This document shows positions 1-8,408 of a stretch of 64,000 nt of DNA, one piece after another. Position 1 is the first letter of the stretch. Every line of letters starts with the position of its first letter. The translations under genes and the position numbers were made by a program. Origin of the DNA: Acidobacteriota bacterium (GTDB lineage Bacteria > Acidobacteriota > Terriglobia > Terriglobales > Acidobacteriaceae); contig JAJYVF010000007.1 in NCBI GenBank assembly GCA_021792135.1, positions 108,029 through 172,028 of the forward strand, read 5' to 3'. The notes below the pieces were generated by a model that saw nothing but the letters and a program-made list of their open reading frames with translations, made no database searches and was not told where the DNA came from.

Positions 1-282
1 CCACATTCGCCCGACAAGCAACTGCGGAGTATGAACCCATGGAAACGTGCGCACTTTTTCCAGCGCAATTCCCTCCCGTCGCAGCCGTTTCCAGGGAAAA
101 GTGGAGTAAATGCATTTCAGGGAGCCGCGACCCTCCAGCTCGCGGGCCAGATCGAAGTGGTGAAAGACACCGGCGACCGCCTGGACCACTTCAAGGCTAA
201 CGTCTCCCCGCGAATCCTGTGCGGTGTTCTCCAAATTGTGCCTTCTGTGTCGAGATGGATTCAGCGGGGGGAGCTGGTTCAT
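1..282 (-). CDS. Glycosyltransferase family 4, N-terminal part (runs off the window)
   Basis: An open minus-strand frame starts with ATG at 282 and stays open to base 1, giving the first 94 residues of a protein cut by the window edge. The stretch FHHFDLARELEGRGSLKCIY, then a segment around PWKRLRREGI and TFPWVHTPQLL, resembles the start of acidobacterial group 1 (GT4) glycosyltransferases, which add a sugar from a nucleotide donor to a lipid-linked acceptor at the inner face of the membrane. It begins 12 bases after the stop of the Wzy-like gene, so it is probably the next gene of the exopolysaccharide operon. The first 25 or so residues look non-conserved, so a later GTG start is possible. 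The family call rests on remembered similarity; the donor-binding C-terminal half is outside the window. Confidence 0.6.
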   Translation of the reverse strand, partial: MNQLPPLNPSRHRRHNLENTAQDSRGDVSLEVVQAVAGVFHHFDLARELEGRGSLKCIYSTFPWKRLRREGIALEKVRTFPWVHTPQLLVGRMW

Positions 283-294
283 ACCCGACAGCTT

Positions 295-1833
295 TCAGCT
301 AACCGGATCCGCAAGTTCCCCTGCCGGTAACTGAGAAATGAGGTTGCGTTGTCGACGATTACGGGACCGGTCGCCCCTGACCGGAATGTATCTCACGATC
401 CCCCCCAACACCCAGGAGACCAAGATCAGCTGGAGGGGTGTTTTCGTCATGAGGACGATATTACTCCCCATGGTCATTGCTCCAAACTCAAACGCCAACG
501 TTACTGCTGCCACAGTTCCCCAGGGCCGGCTGATATCGAACATGCTTTCGAAAACAACAAGAACGAAGGGCATACCGACCATCGGAAACAGGATGGCGCT
601 CAGCCATCCGAACGCTCCGTAGGCGTCCGCCACGGAGGTGATTGTGGAGAATGTGGTACCTTCTATGTCCGCGTGCTCCAGGCCGTCGATTTGTCCAAGA
701 TACGCGTCGGAGCCGAAATCCGGTTTGTCTTTGAAAAGAAAATGCGGAACCTGGCTGAGCACATCCATCTTCACCGACTTGAAGCCGTAGTGAAATCCCG
801 TGGAACACGCGTTGATCAGCGCGCTGTCAGGAGCGATCAGGGCAAACCTGTTGAGGGTCTCCGTACCGGGGCGGCTAAAGTAGCTCCCTGCCCTTTCATT
901 TTGCACAGTGGTCGCCGAAATCGCAGTTCTGATCGCGCTCCATTGGCCGGGGGCTGCGAGGAGATGACCGAACATCTTCGACGCCTCCTCTCGGAAACTG
1001 CCTGACCCCCGAAACTGGCGCACGTAGAGGTAGTAAGGCGAGATGAAGACGAAGAACACGAAGATCGTAGCGGCGATAGCGGCATAATGCCGACGCCGCA
1101 GCCTGTATCCGCGGATATAGCAGGTGACTAATATGATCAGAGCGGGTGTGGCGAACCCGCCTCGCCCTGCAGTCACGAAGCCCATGAATGCCATTCCAAG
1201 CACCGGCCAGAGCGCCATCCATCCAAAGCTATGACGCCCCTCTGTACTCCGGATGCGATGATCGAGTGCGATGACCAGCGAGAACGGCAGCAGATTCCTA
1301 AGAAGAACCGCTAAGCCGTGTGCAGAGGATTGGGCGGCGTCCGGACCGGCAAGGTTCAGAGATGTGAATAGAATGGTTGCCGGCAACCCGAGGCCGAGCG
1401 AGATGACATACAGCACTTTGGACTGACCGGATGTGACTGGCTCGACAGGCCGCGGAAGACGCAGCCGTATCCACCCGAAGAGGAACACGCCCACCATCAG
1501 CGACAGGTAGAAAACGGTGTACACCGTGATGGTCAGGTTGGGAACCAGGAGGCCCTGGTCCGCGCGTTCGAACAGGAAGAGCTTCGCGAACTGACCAATG
1601 ATGAGGCCGTTCAGGGCGAAGACGCTGAAGGCGATGCCGCTGATGGTGCTGAGTCCGCCCAGCAGGTTGTAGATGATCCCCGCCGCGGCCAGGGCGGTGG
1701 CCACCATGGCCACGAAATACAGATTCGTCCCGGTTGCCAACTCACCGGCGGCCACCAGGAGAGCGATGGCGAATAAAAGAATCAGCGGAATTTTGTGCGC
1801 CCGGGCCATGTCTATGGATTGAATCGTATCCAT
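295..1833 (-). CDS. Wzy-like polysaccharide repeat-unit polymerase (multi-pass membrane protein)
   Basis: A 512-residue protein with about ten to twelve hydrophobic segments spread over its length, for example residues 14-30, 35-55 and 95-118, and a long periplasmic loop in the second half (around residues 270-390). This is the architecture of O-antigen/oligosaccharide repeat-unit polymerases, which join lipid-linked repeat units at the periplasmic face of the inner membrane. These proteins share little sequence, so the call rests mainly on topology and on its position directly after the export and chain-length genes and before a glycosyltransferase. The gap to the export gene is 21 bases. 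No Wzx flippase is visible; it may lie beyond the window edge. A general O-antigen ligase is the main alternative. Confidence 0.7.
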   Translation of the reverse strand: MDTIQSIDMARAHKIPLILLFAIALLVAAGELATGTNLYFVAMVATALAAAGIIYNLLGGLSTISGIAFSVFALNGLIIGQFAKLFLFERADQGLLVPNLTITVYTVFYLSLMVGVFLFGWIRLRLPRPVEPVTSGQSKVLYVISLGLGLPATILFTSLNLAGPDAAQSSAHGLAVLLRNLLPFSLVIALDHRIRSTEGRHSFGWMALWPVLGMAFMGFVTAGRGGFATPALIILVTCYIRGYRLRRRHYAAIAATIFVFFVFISPYYLYVRQFRGSGSFREEASKMFGHLLAAPGQWSAIRTAISATTVQNERAGSYFSRPGTETLNRFALIAPDSALINACSTGFHYGFKSVKMDVLSQVPHFLFKDKPDFGSDAYLGQIDGLEHADIEGTTFSTITSVADAYGAFGWLSAILFPMVGMPFVLVVFESMFDISRPWGTVAAVTLAFEFGAMTMGSNIVLMTKTPLQLILVSWVLGGIVRYIPVRGDRSRNRRQRNLISQLPAGELADPVS

Positions 1834-1854
1834 TCTGTGAATCGCGACCAGCCG

Positions 1855-2901
1855 TCAGGGGTGCAGGATATAGCCGAGGCTGGTCGCGGCATAGACGGCC
1901 TGCTGTGGTCCGCCGCCGGAAATGACCGATTTGAAGCCGTTTCGGGGGATATAGAGAATGTCGTCGGAGGCCAGCGCGACGTCTTTCTCCTTGCCATCGA
2001 GCACCTTCTTCAGATCGAGCATGATCTCCACTCGCTGATGATCGGGGGTCGTGCGAATGATCATGCTCTTTGAGAGCGCCGCGGCATAGAGCAGGCCGCC
2101 GGAGACGGAGATCGCGCGCACTACGGTGACCGGCGTGTTGCTCGACAGCGGAATCGCCTGCGGCGTCTTCACCTCGCCAACAACGTAAACATTGCCCACC
2201 TTCGGAATGACGACAGTATCGCCGGGAAGCAGCGGTATGTTGCTCGCAGCGCTCGTGCTCGGGTCGTTGCCCAGCTCGACCGTAATGGGCTTGGGGTCAC
2301 CGACGCGACGGATGGTAATGGCATGGCTGGCCAGTGGTGTAAATCCGCCGCAGGCCGAGATGACGTCCATGAGGCGAAGGTCGCTGTAGGCCGGGATGGG
2401 CGCCGGCTTCTCGACTTCTCCAAGGACTGTAATCACCTGAGTCGGGGACTGGACCAGTTCCACGCTCACCTGCGGGTTGACCAGGATTTCCTTTTCCTTC
2501 AGCTGCTTCTCGAGATAGAGGGAAACCTGGGAGGGGGTCATGCCGGCCAGCCGGACTGTTCCCAGGTAAGGCAGCACGATCTCGCCCTGGGCGCCGAGCT
2601 TAACACCCCCGATTGCCGTTGTGGTCAGTTCCGGGGCGCCGTAAGTGGCGATCGAAATCATGTCTCCGGGCTGGAATTTTACGTTGGCGTACTGCGCCTT
2701 CATGGCTGACGCGGGCGCACCCGCAGCAGGGGTTTGCGATGTGACCGCGGGGCCAGCATACTGCGCTGCTGCGACGGCACAACCCAGCGTGAGGCTCAGG
2801 CACGCCGCGATGAGGTGACGAACTGATTTCCCGGCCACAGGCTTCCTGTCAGCGACTCCGGGGCCGCTTCGCCGGCAAGCGGAACTATTTGCCATATTCA
2901 T
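1855..2901 (-). CDS. Polysaccharide export outer-membrane protein (Wza type, Poly_export/SLBB)
   Basis: A 348-residue exported protein. Residues about 28-46 form a hydrophobic signal segment ending in AVAAAQ. The Poly_export domain follows, with PGDMISIATYGAPELT around residues 77-92 and the typical GEIVLPYLGTVRLAGMTPSQ further on, then two SLBB-like repeats (NPQVSVELVQSPTQ / VTVLGEVEKPAPIP, and GNVYVVGEVKTPQAIPLSS). Proteins of this family form the periplasmic and outer-membrane channel that lets polysaccharide out of the cell. There is no lipobox cysteine after the signal segment, unlike classical Wza. The start overlaps the end of the upstream BY-kinase gene by 17 bases, which suggests translational coupling in the exopolysaccharide operon. 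Confidence 0.88.
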   Translation of the reverse strand: MNMANSSACRRSGPGVADRKPVAGKSVRHLIAACLSLTLGCAVAAAQYAGPAVTSQTPAAGAPASAMKAQYANVKFQPGDMISIATYGAPELTTTAIGGVKLGAQGEIVLPYLGTVRLAGMTPSQVSLYLEKQLKEKEILVNPQVSVELVQSPTQVITVLGEVEKPAPIPAYSDLRLMDVISACGGFTPLASHAITIRRVGDPKPITVELGNDPSTSAASNIPLLPGDTVVIPKVGNVYVVGEVKTPQAIPLSSNTPVTVVRAISVSGGLLYAAALSKSMIIRTTPDHQRVEIMLDLKKVLDGKEKDVALASDDILYIPRNGFKSVISGGGPQQAVYAATSLGYILHP

Positions 2902-5071
2902 AGGTGTAATAGCCCAGATAGCCGTAGTATTCGGGCAGCGACGAATCCACTCCGTTGAAGACGAACCCGTAGATCTTCACATCGAGGTCGCGAAGGATCT
3001 CCGCCGCGCGTCCCAGCATGCGGCGCGTGCAGTATCCCTGGCGGATGACCAGCACCATACCGTCGGCCTGCGCCGCGACGATGGCCGGATCGGTGACGGA
3101 CAAGACCGGCGGGGTATCGAAGATCACGTAGTCGTACTTTTCGCGCAGCTCCCGCACAACCTCGATCATCTGGTCCGAGGCCAGCAGGTCGGCCGGCAGA
3201 GGAGGAACCGTGCCGGATGGAATCACGTCCAGCGTGGTAAGAATCTCGTGCGTCTGCGTTACTTCGCTCAGCGTGTGATAGCCGGTTAGGACTTCGGAAA
3301 GGCCCCGGCCGCCCTCCATGCGGAGGCGTTTGTAGACTGATGGCCGCCGCATATCGGTGTCCACCAGCGCAACCCTCTTTCCGCCCTGGGCGAGAACGGC
3401 CGCCATATTCACGGATACGGTGGATTTGCCTTCCGCCGGCTGGCAGCTTGTTACGGCGATGACTTTTGACTCGCGCGAGGTGCTCGACAACCGCATTGAG
3501 GTTCGCAGCGCGCGGAATGACTCCGAAAATGGCGAACGCGGATCCCGCAGCAGCTCCGGTCCGCCCACCCACTCCACATCGCTCTGCCTGGTCTTCCAGC
3601 TGCTTTGTGGAATCATCGCCAGAGATGGCAAACCCAGGATCTCCTGGACATCGTGGACATCGCGCAGGCGGGTATCCATTTTCTCGAGCAGCAGCGCGAG
3701 CGCCATGCCGCCAAAGGCACCAAACAGGAGTCCGATCTCCGCCATCTCCGTCAGAGGCATGCTGGAAGGTTTTGTCGGGACCGATGCGAGATCGACGATA
3801 TTGATGTCGGCTGCGTCCAGCCCCGCATCCACGGCAGCCTCGCGGAGCCGGCCAACGATGCTCTCGTACATGCGCCGATTCGAGTCGTATTCCTGGCTCA
3901 GCAGCATGTACTGCACGAGATCGTCGCGCTGCCCATAGATATCCCGGAGCTGGTTATCGAGATTATCCTTCGCCTGATTCTCGGCGGTTTCAGCGAGATC
4001 AAAGGAATCCTTTGCTTGTGCCAGAACGCGCTGCTGCTGGTCCTCGATCTGGCGGCTGAGGCTGCGGCTCTGTGCCTGCAGCTGCTCGACCTGCGGATAC
4101 TTTGGGCCATAGACGGGCGCCAGGCGGGCCAGTTCCGCCTCGACCCCGGCCCGCTGCGCGCGCAGATTGCCAAGGAGACCACCCGGACCGTCGGAACCCA
4201 GTGGCGATGCGCTGTTCTCCATAATCTGGTCGGGCGGCAGAGAACTCAGGATCCGATAGCGGGCTTCGGTAACCACGCGCTGCTCGGTAGCGTCGGACAG
4301 GCCCTTTTCAAGATTTGCCATCTGCTGTACGACCAGGCTGTGGTCGGGATCGAGGGCCATGACTCCCAGCTTTCGCTGGAGGTCCACCATTTTGTCCTGC
4401 GAGTTCTGCACAACCGAGCGCAGGTCGTCCATCTGCCCGGTGAGCCACTTGCTCACCTGCTGCGTGGTGCTGTAGTGGGAGATGAAGTTGTTCTCGATGA
4501 ACTGATTCTCCAGAGCATTGACGATGCTCGCCGACAGCTGGGGAGAGGGACTCTGGTACGAGATGGTCACCATCTGGGTGCGGGGAACACGGGAAACGAC
4601 GAGGCCGCCGCGCAGGATCCTTACGACGGCGGCCTGAACCGCGGGGTCATCCAGACTGGCGTGGAGCAGGGGGGAATTTCCGGACCCGCCGAAGGGCCAG
4701 TGGCCGCGGCCCAGAAAATCCGGGTTGTCCTGAAGTTTAAGACTGCGAGCCACTGCTGTCAGAAGCTTATGGCTATTCAGAATGCGGATATCGCTCTCAA
4801 TGACCACATCAAGCGAACTGTCTGTACCCAGAACAGACGACAGTGACTCCTTGAGGTCGGAGGCCGAACCCGGCTGGATCTGAAGCTCTCCAGTGGCCAT
4901 GTACCGCTTGCCGTGATGGATTCCGAGAGCAAAGGCGAGCACTGCGGAGCCCAGAGCCGCAGCCAGCAGAAGAAGACGCCTCTTGCGGATGACAATCCAC
5001 AGATCGGCAAGCGAAAGATCCTTCGCCTCCGGACCGGGGGTCACGACTTTGCCGCGAATCGAGTGTTGCAC
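2885..5071 (-). CDS. Polysaccharide co-polymerase / BY-type tyrosine kinase (Wzc family)
   Basis: A 728-residue inner-membrane protein that combines chain-length control with an autophosphorylating tyrosine kinase. The N-terminal Wzz region has a first membrane segment near residues 30-50, a long periplasmic coiled-coil part, and a second membrane segment near 440-460. The cytoplasmic kinase has Walker A SCQPAEGKST at 542-551, Walker A' VDTDMRRP at about 570-577, and a Walker B around VIFDTPP. The C-terminus carries seven tyrosines in the last 14 residues (715-726), the autophosphorylation cluster typical of this family. The start is GTG at 5071 preceded by a GAGG motif. It is the first gene of the operon and lies about 200 bases downstream of a predicted promoter. 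Fused kinase and co-polymerase is the proteobacterial-style arrangement. Confidence 0.93.
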   Translation of the reverse strand: MQHSIRGKVVTPGPEAKDLSLADLWIVIRKRRLLLLAAALGSAVLAFALGIHHGKRYMATGELQIQPGSASDLKESLSSVLGTDSSLDVVIESDIRILNSHKLLTAVARSLKLQDNPDFLGRGHWPFGGSGNSPLLHASLDDPAVQAAVVRILRGGLVVSRVPRTQMVTISYQSPSPQLSASIVNALENQFIENNFISHYSTTQQVSKWLTGQMDDLRSVVQNSQDKMVDLQRKLGVMALDPDHSLVVQQMANLEKGLSDATEQRVVTEARYRILSSLPPDQIMENSASPLGSDGPGGLLGNLRAQRAGVEAELARLAPVYGPKYPQVEQLQAQSRSLSRQIEDQQQRVLAQAKDSFDLAETAENQAKDNLDNQLRDIYGQRDDLVQYMLLSQEYDSNRRMYESIVGRLREAAVDAGLDAADINIVDLASVPTKPSSMPLTEMAEIGLLFGAFGGMALALLLEKMDTRLRDVHDVQEILGLPSLAMIPQSSWKTRQSDVEWVGGPELLRDPRSPFSESFRALRTSMRLSSTSRESKVIAVTSCQPAEGKSTVSVNMAAVLAQGGKRVALVDTDMRRPSVYKRLRMEGGRGLSEVLTGYHTLSEVTQTHEILTTLDVIPSGTVPPLPADLLASDQMIEVVRELREKYDYVIFDTPPVLSVTDPAIVAAQADGMVLVIRQGYCTRRMLGRAAEILRDLDVKIYGFVFNGVDSSLPEYYGYLGYYTYEYGK

Positions 5072-5275
5072 CTAACCTCACCGTGTTCAGGATCCCGGGC
5101 AGGACTCCAGTTTCATTGAGGACCTTGGTCGTGAACGCCGCCTTGTGATGACGGGCCAATGGCGGCCTTGCGAGAGCAGAGGGATTTTCCTGGAAAGACC
5201 CCGGAAGCGAACCACAGCGGGTGCGAGAGTAACCAGGCACCCCCGGTATTCCACTCTGCTGTTAAACGTGACTTA

Positions 5276-5304
5276 AGTGTACCGCTCCATGTATTGGCGG
5301 TCAA
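5276..5304 (-). promoter_or_regulatory. Predicted sigma-70-type promoter of the exopolysaccharide operon
   Basis: On the minus strand a -35 TTGACC (5304-5299) is followed by a 17-base spacer and a -10 TACACT (5281-5276), five of six and four of six matches to the consensus. The nearest gene downstream is the GTG of the BY-kinase at 5071, which gives a 5' leader of roughly 200 bases. It is the only convincing signal in the gene-free stretch 5072-5428; I see no ORF there that looks coding. The long leader leaves room for post-transcriptional control, but no known riboswitch fold was recognised. Confidence 0.5.
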
Positions 5305-5428
5305 CTAAAGACCAATAATTTTGAGGCAAATACACGCAGCCTCTGAATCCGGCGGTGGGTACCCTGGTAATCCTGCCGAGAAAGCTGTCGCCGTTGACAA
5401 ACGGCGAATTCTGGCCTGTTCACCAACT

Positions 5429-7924
5429 CTATACCGGAATCCGTGGAGCAGATGTCTTCCGCAGAATGGGCACAAATCCCGACCGCACCAGAGCGGCGAC
5501 ATTGGCCGCTGGCTGAGGCTCCGCAAACAGGTATCCCTGCATCGAATCGCAGCCCATACGGGCGAGGGCTTCCGCCTGTTCCTCGCGTTCCACTCCTTCG
5601 GCCACCACCTGGAGGTTCAGGCTGTGGGCCAGCGACAGGATCGCCTGCACCAGAGCGCTGGTGCCGTTGGGCTCTGCAACCTGCCCGACGAACGAGCGGT
5701 CGATCTTCAGGGTCCGGACCGGCAGCTGATGCAGGTGCCGGAGCGAGGAATAGCCGGTCCCAAAATCATCGACGGAGAACTGAATACCGAACTCCGCCAG
5801 ATCCCTCATTTGCCGGGCGACTTCCTCAAGATTTCGCATGACGGTTGTTTCGGTCATCTCGATCTCCAGCGTGTCCGGCCTGACCCCTGACTCGGACACG
5901 ACCTGGCGAACCTGGCGGGAAAAATCCATACGCATGAACTGGAGAGGCGAGACGTTGATGGCGACCCGGCTCACCACAACCCCCTCCGAGTGCCACTGCC
6001 GGATCTGCCGGCAGACCTCGCGCAGAACCCAGCTTCCAACGGGGACAATGAGGCCGCTCTCCTCCGCGATGGGAATAAAGCGCTCCGGCGTTACCAGGCC
6101 ATACCTGGGATGGTGGAGGCGCAGCAGCGCCTCCAGGCCGCGAAATCCGCCACTGGCCCCATATTCCGGCTGGTAATAGACCTCGAATCCGCCCTCCTTG
6201 AGCGCGCGGCGCATGAAGATCTCCAGTTCGTTGGCCTCGGAGGTCGAAGCGCTGATCTCATGCGATACCAGCACATAGTGGTTGCCGCCGGAGCGCTTGA
6301 CGCGGTACATGGCCGCATCGGCGCTCCTCCACAGTTCGCTGGCAGTGGTACCGTGGTCGGGGTAGATCGCGATGCCGATGCTGGCAGCGATATCGATCGG
6401 GTACTGATCCGCAATCATCGGCTTGCGAAGGGCGGTCAGCAGATCTTCCGCAACCTTCTCCGCGTCGTAAGCGGTGGTCAGGTCGCCAAGCACGACGGTG
6501 AACTCCTCGCCGCCCGACCGCGCTACGGTATCGGCCGCACGCAGGCGGCTTCTCAGCCGGTCCGCCACCTCCTTCAGGCACTGATCGCCGACGCTGTGCC
6601 CATAGGTATCGTTGATCTGCTTGAAGCGGTCGATGTCGAGGCAGATGACCGCTGTTTTCCGGGACTGGCGCGCGGCTGAGGCCAGTGCGTGCTCCATCCG
6701 GTCCAGCAGGAGCAGCCGGTTGGGTAGTCCGGTCAGGATGTCGTGGTGGGCCTGGTGAATCAGGCGGTAGTGCAGCTGCTGGCGTTCCGTCACGTCCTGC
6801 ACCAGCGAAAATCGCGCCCTCCGGCCATCGAAGATCATCGCGTGCGAAGAGACCTCCGCCTGGATCGTCCTTCCGTCGCGGAGGATGTGGGTCCAGGGAC
6901 CCGATATCATCACCGAACCCAGTTCTTTGGCATGGGAGACGGTTTGTTCCAGCGCGTCCACATCCTCCCTGGGGCGGATGTCCCGCAACGTCATGCGCTG
7001 GAACTCCTCCTGACTGTATCCGTAGTGTGAGATCGCCGCATCGTTCACCCTCAGGAACCGCAGCGTGTCGCTGTCGTAGATCCACATCGGGTGCGGGTTG
7101 TTCTCAAACAGCACCCGATATTCCTGGCTGCGTGCGTCCGCCTCGCGCTTCTGCTCTTCCAGCAGCGTGAGGATCATGCCGAAGGCCACGAAATATTTCG
7201 GCACGTTCCACAACTCCCCGTTGACGTGAAGGTGGGGCCAGAGCTGGTTCATCGTCAGCGCAAGTGGAAAAACGGCTCCCCATGCCGCCAGGCCCAGCAC
7301 CGCCGCCAGCACTCCCGCCGAGACTCGCCGGAAGTCTTCCCAGTAGAGCAGGGCATTCAACAGGAAAATCTCAGAGAAGATGGGATAGATCCCCAGGTCC
7401 CCATGCTGATTGCGGACGACCAGGCCAAGCCACATGGCCTCCACGGCGAGGATCGCCATCCCCCCGACCCGAGCCACCGTGGCCCGCGCCGGCGTGATCG
7501 CACCTGTGCCTCCTCTGCCAAATCGAAAGACCACTGCCGCATAAGCGATCTGAGAAGCAGCGCCGAGCAGCAGCAGAACGGGCAAGGTGGCGTTGTACAG
7601 AAAGGTGACGGCGACATAGGCCACCGGCGGCACGCTCAGCAAAACAGCCGGGACAGCAAACTTCCAGCCCCGTTCCCAGACCAGCCCGGAGGACAGAGCG
7701 AATGCTGCCCCACAGAGTGCCAGGGCGCTCTCTGCGGCGGCGGCAACCAGCGCCTGCTCCGCGCTGTCGGACACGGTTACGAGCATGAGGCCGAAGTGGA
7801 CCAGGACAAAGAGCCACCCCAGCAGCCAGAAGCGCGTGCGCACCGTCGCGTGCTTGCGGTGGATGGACCCGAAAAGAAGAACCAGCAGGCCAATAATGAG
7901 GATGTCCAAGAGCGTGTTCTGCAT
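5429..7924 (-). CDS. Membrane-bound PAS-GGDEF-EAL protein (c-di-GMP synthase/phosphodiesterase)
   Basis: Using ATG at 7924 the protein has 831 residues and starts directly with a membrane segment (NTLLDILIIGLLVLLFG). About eight hydrophobic segments fill residues 5-250. A PAS domain follows (FENNPHPMWIYDSDTLRFLR to about residue 390), then a GGDEF domain with an intact GGEEF at 471-475 and an EAL domain with EAL at 598-600, ETT in the IEMTETTV segment and DDFGTGYSSL. Both signature sites look intact, so it may make or break c-di-GMP, or one domain may regulate the other. The open frame extends upstream to 8173, but that part is arginine- and proline-rich and has no good ribosome site, so I rejected the longer start. 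It lies just upstream of the exopolysaccharide operon, a common c-di-GMP target; the link is inference. Confidence 0.88.
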   Translation of the reverse strand: MQNTLLDILIIGLLVLLFGSIHRKHATVRTRFWLLGWLFVLVHFGLMLVTVSDSAEQALVAAAAESALALCGAAFALSSGLVWERGWKFAVPAVLLSVPPVAYVAVTFLYNATLPVLLLLGAASQIAYAAVVFRFGRGGTGAITPARATVARVGGMAILAVEAMWLGLVVRNQHGDLGIYPIFSEIFLLNALLYWEDFRRVSAGVLAAVLGLAAWGAVFPLALTMNQLWPHLHVNGELWNVPKYFVAFGMILTLLEEQKREADARSQEYRVLFENNPHPMWIYDSDTLRFLRVNDAAISHYGYSQEEFQRMTLRDIRPREDVDALEQTVSHAKELGSVMISGPWTHILRDGRTIQAEVSSHAMIFDGRRARFSLVQDVTERQQLHYRLIHQAHHDILTGLPNRLLLLDRMEHALASAARQSRKTAVICLDIDRFKQINDTYGHSVGDQCLKEVADRLRSRLRAADTVARSGGEEFTVVLGDLTTAYDAEKVAEDLLTALRKPMIADQYPIDIAASIGIAIYPDHGTTASELWRSADAAMYRVKRSGGNHYVLVSHEISASTSEANELEIFMRRALKEGGFEVYYQPEYGASGGFRGLEALLRLHHPRYGLVTPERFIPIAEESGLIVPVGSWVLREVCRQIRQWHSEGVVVSRVAINVSPLQFMRMDFSRQVRQVVSESGVRPDTLEIEMTETTVMRNLEEVARQMRDLAEFGIQFSVDDFGTGYSSLRHLHQLPVRTLKIDRSFVGQVAEPNGTSALVQAILSLAHSLNLQVVAEGVEREEQAEALARMGCDSMQGYLFAEPQPAANVAALVRSGFVPILRKTSAPRIPV

Positions 7925-8291
7925 GATCCTGCGCTTTGCGCCTCTGCGTGCGCGAGGCGGATTGGCCTGGCAGAGCGGGGGACTCTGCCGCATGAGAGTA
8001 ACCCGAAAGATGCTCGAAAGCAAAGGAACTCTGGTTACCTGCGGGGGTTCCGAGTTGATTAACGGCTGCCGCCGGGCGCGGGGCGCACCTTCAGCGAAGA
8101 AATGGCAGCGACCGGCCCGCCGGCAACGCGGTCGGCCGGTTCCGGCAAACTCCAGGTCTGATAACCTCGGCAAATCTACGAGATGAGCGCCCGGAGGCTG
8201 CTCAGACTGATCTCCGGATCGCCTTAAGGCGGAGCGATGGTTTGCCTGGCCGGGCCACCAGAGCTTGCGAGCTCACCCGCCCCGCAACACG

Positions 8292-8325
8292 CAGGGATTC
8301 CTTCGGTGGCCCGAAGGAATCCCTG
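8292..8325. terminator. Perfect 15-bp stem-loop between two genes (terminator or REP-like element)
   Basis: The arm CAGGGATTCCTTCGG (8292-8306), a four-base loop TGGC and the exact reverse complement CCGAAGGAATCCCTG (8311-8325) form a perfect hairpin. It sits inside a wider dyad, GGTTTGCC at 8239-8246 against GGCAAACC at 8336-8343, and next to two smaller palindromes (GCCTTAAGGC at 8221-8230 and a GAGCT/AGCTC hairpin at 8261-8274). It follows the stop of the lipoprotein gene on the minus strand and could end that transcript, although there is no T-run. The rest of the gene-free stretch 7925-8408 shows no other feature. Confidence 0.55.
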
Positions 8326-8408
8326 CTCGGGGACGGGCAAACCGGGGCGCGGGACACCCCGAAAAGGTCGCGCCGAAGCAGCCCTTGGCCTGCCTGCGGC
8401 GTGGCTGG

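Noticed and set aside
3605..4846. A 413-residue plus-strand frame
   Set aside because: It lies wholly inside the BY-kinase/co-polymerase gene on the other strand and has no recognisable domain.
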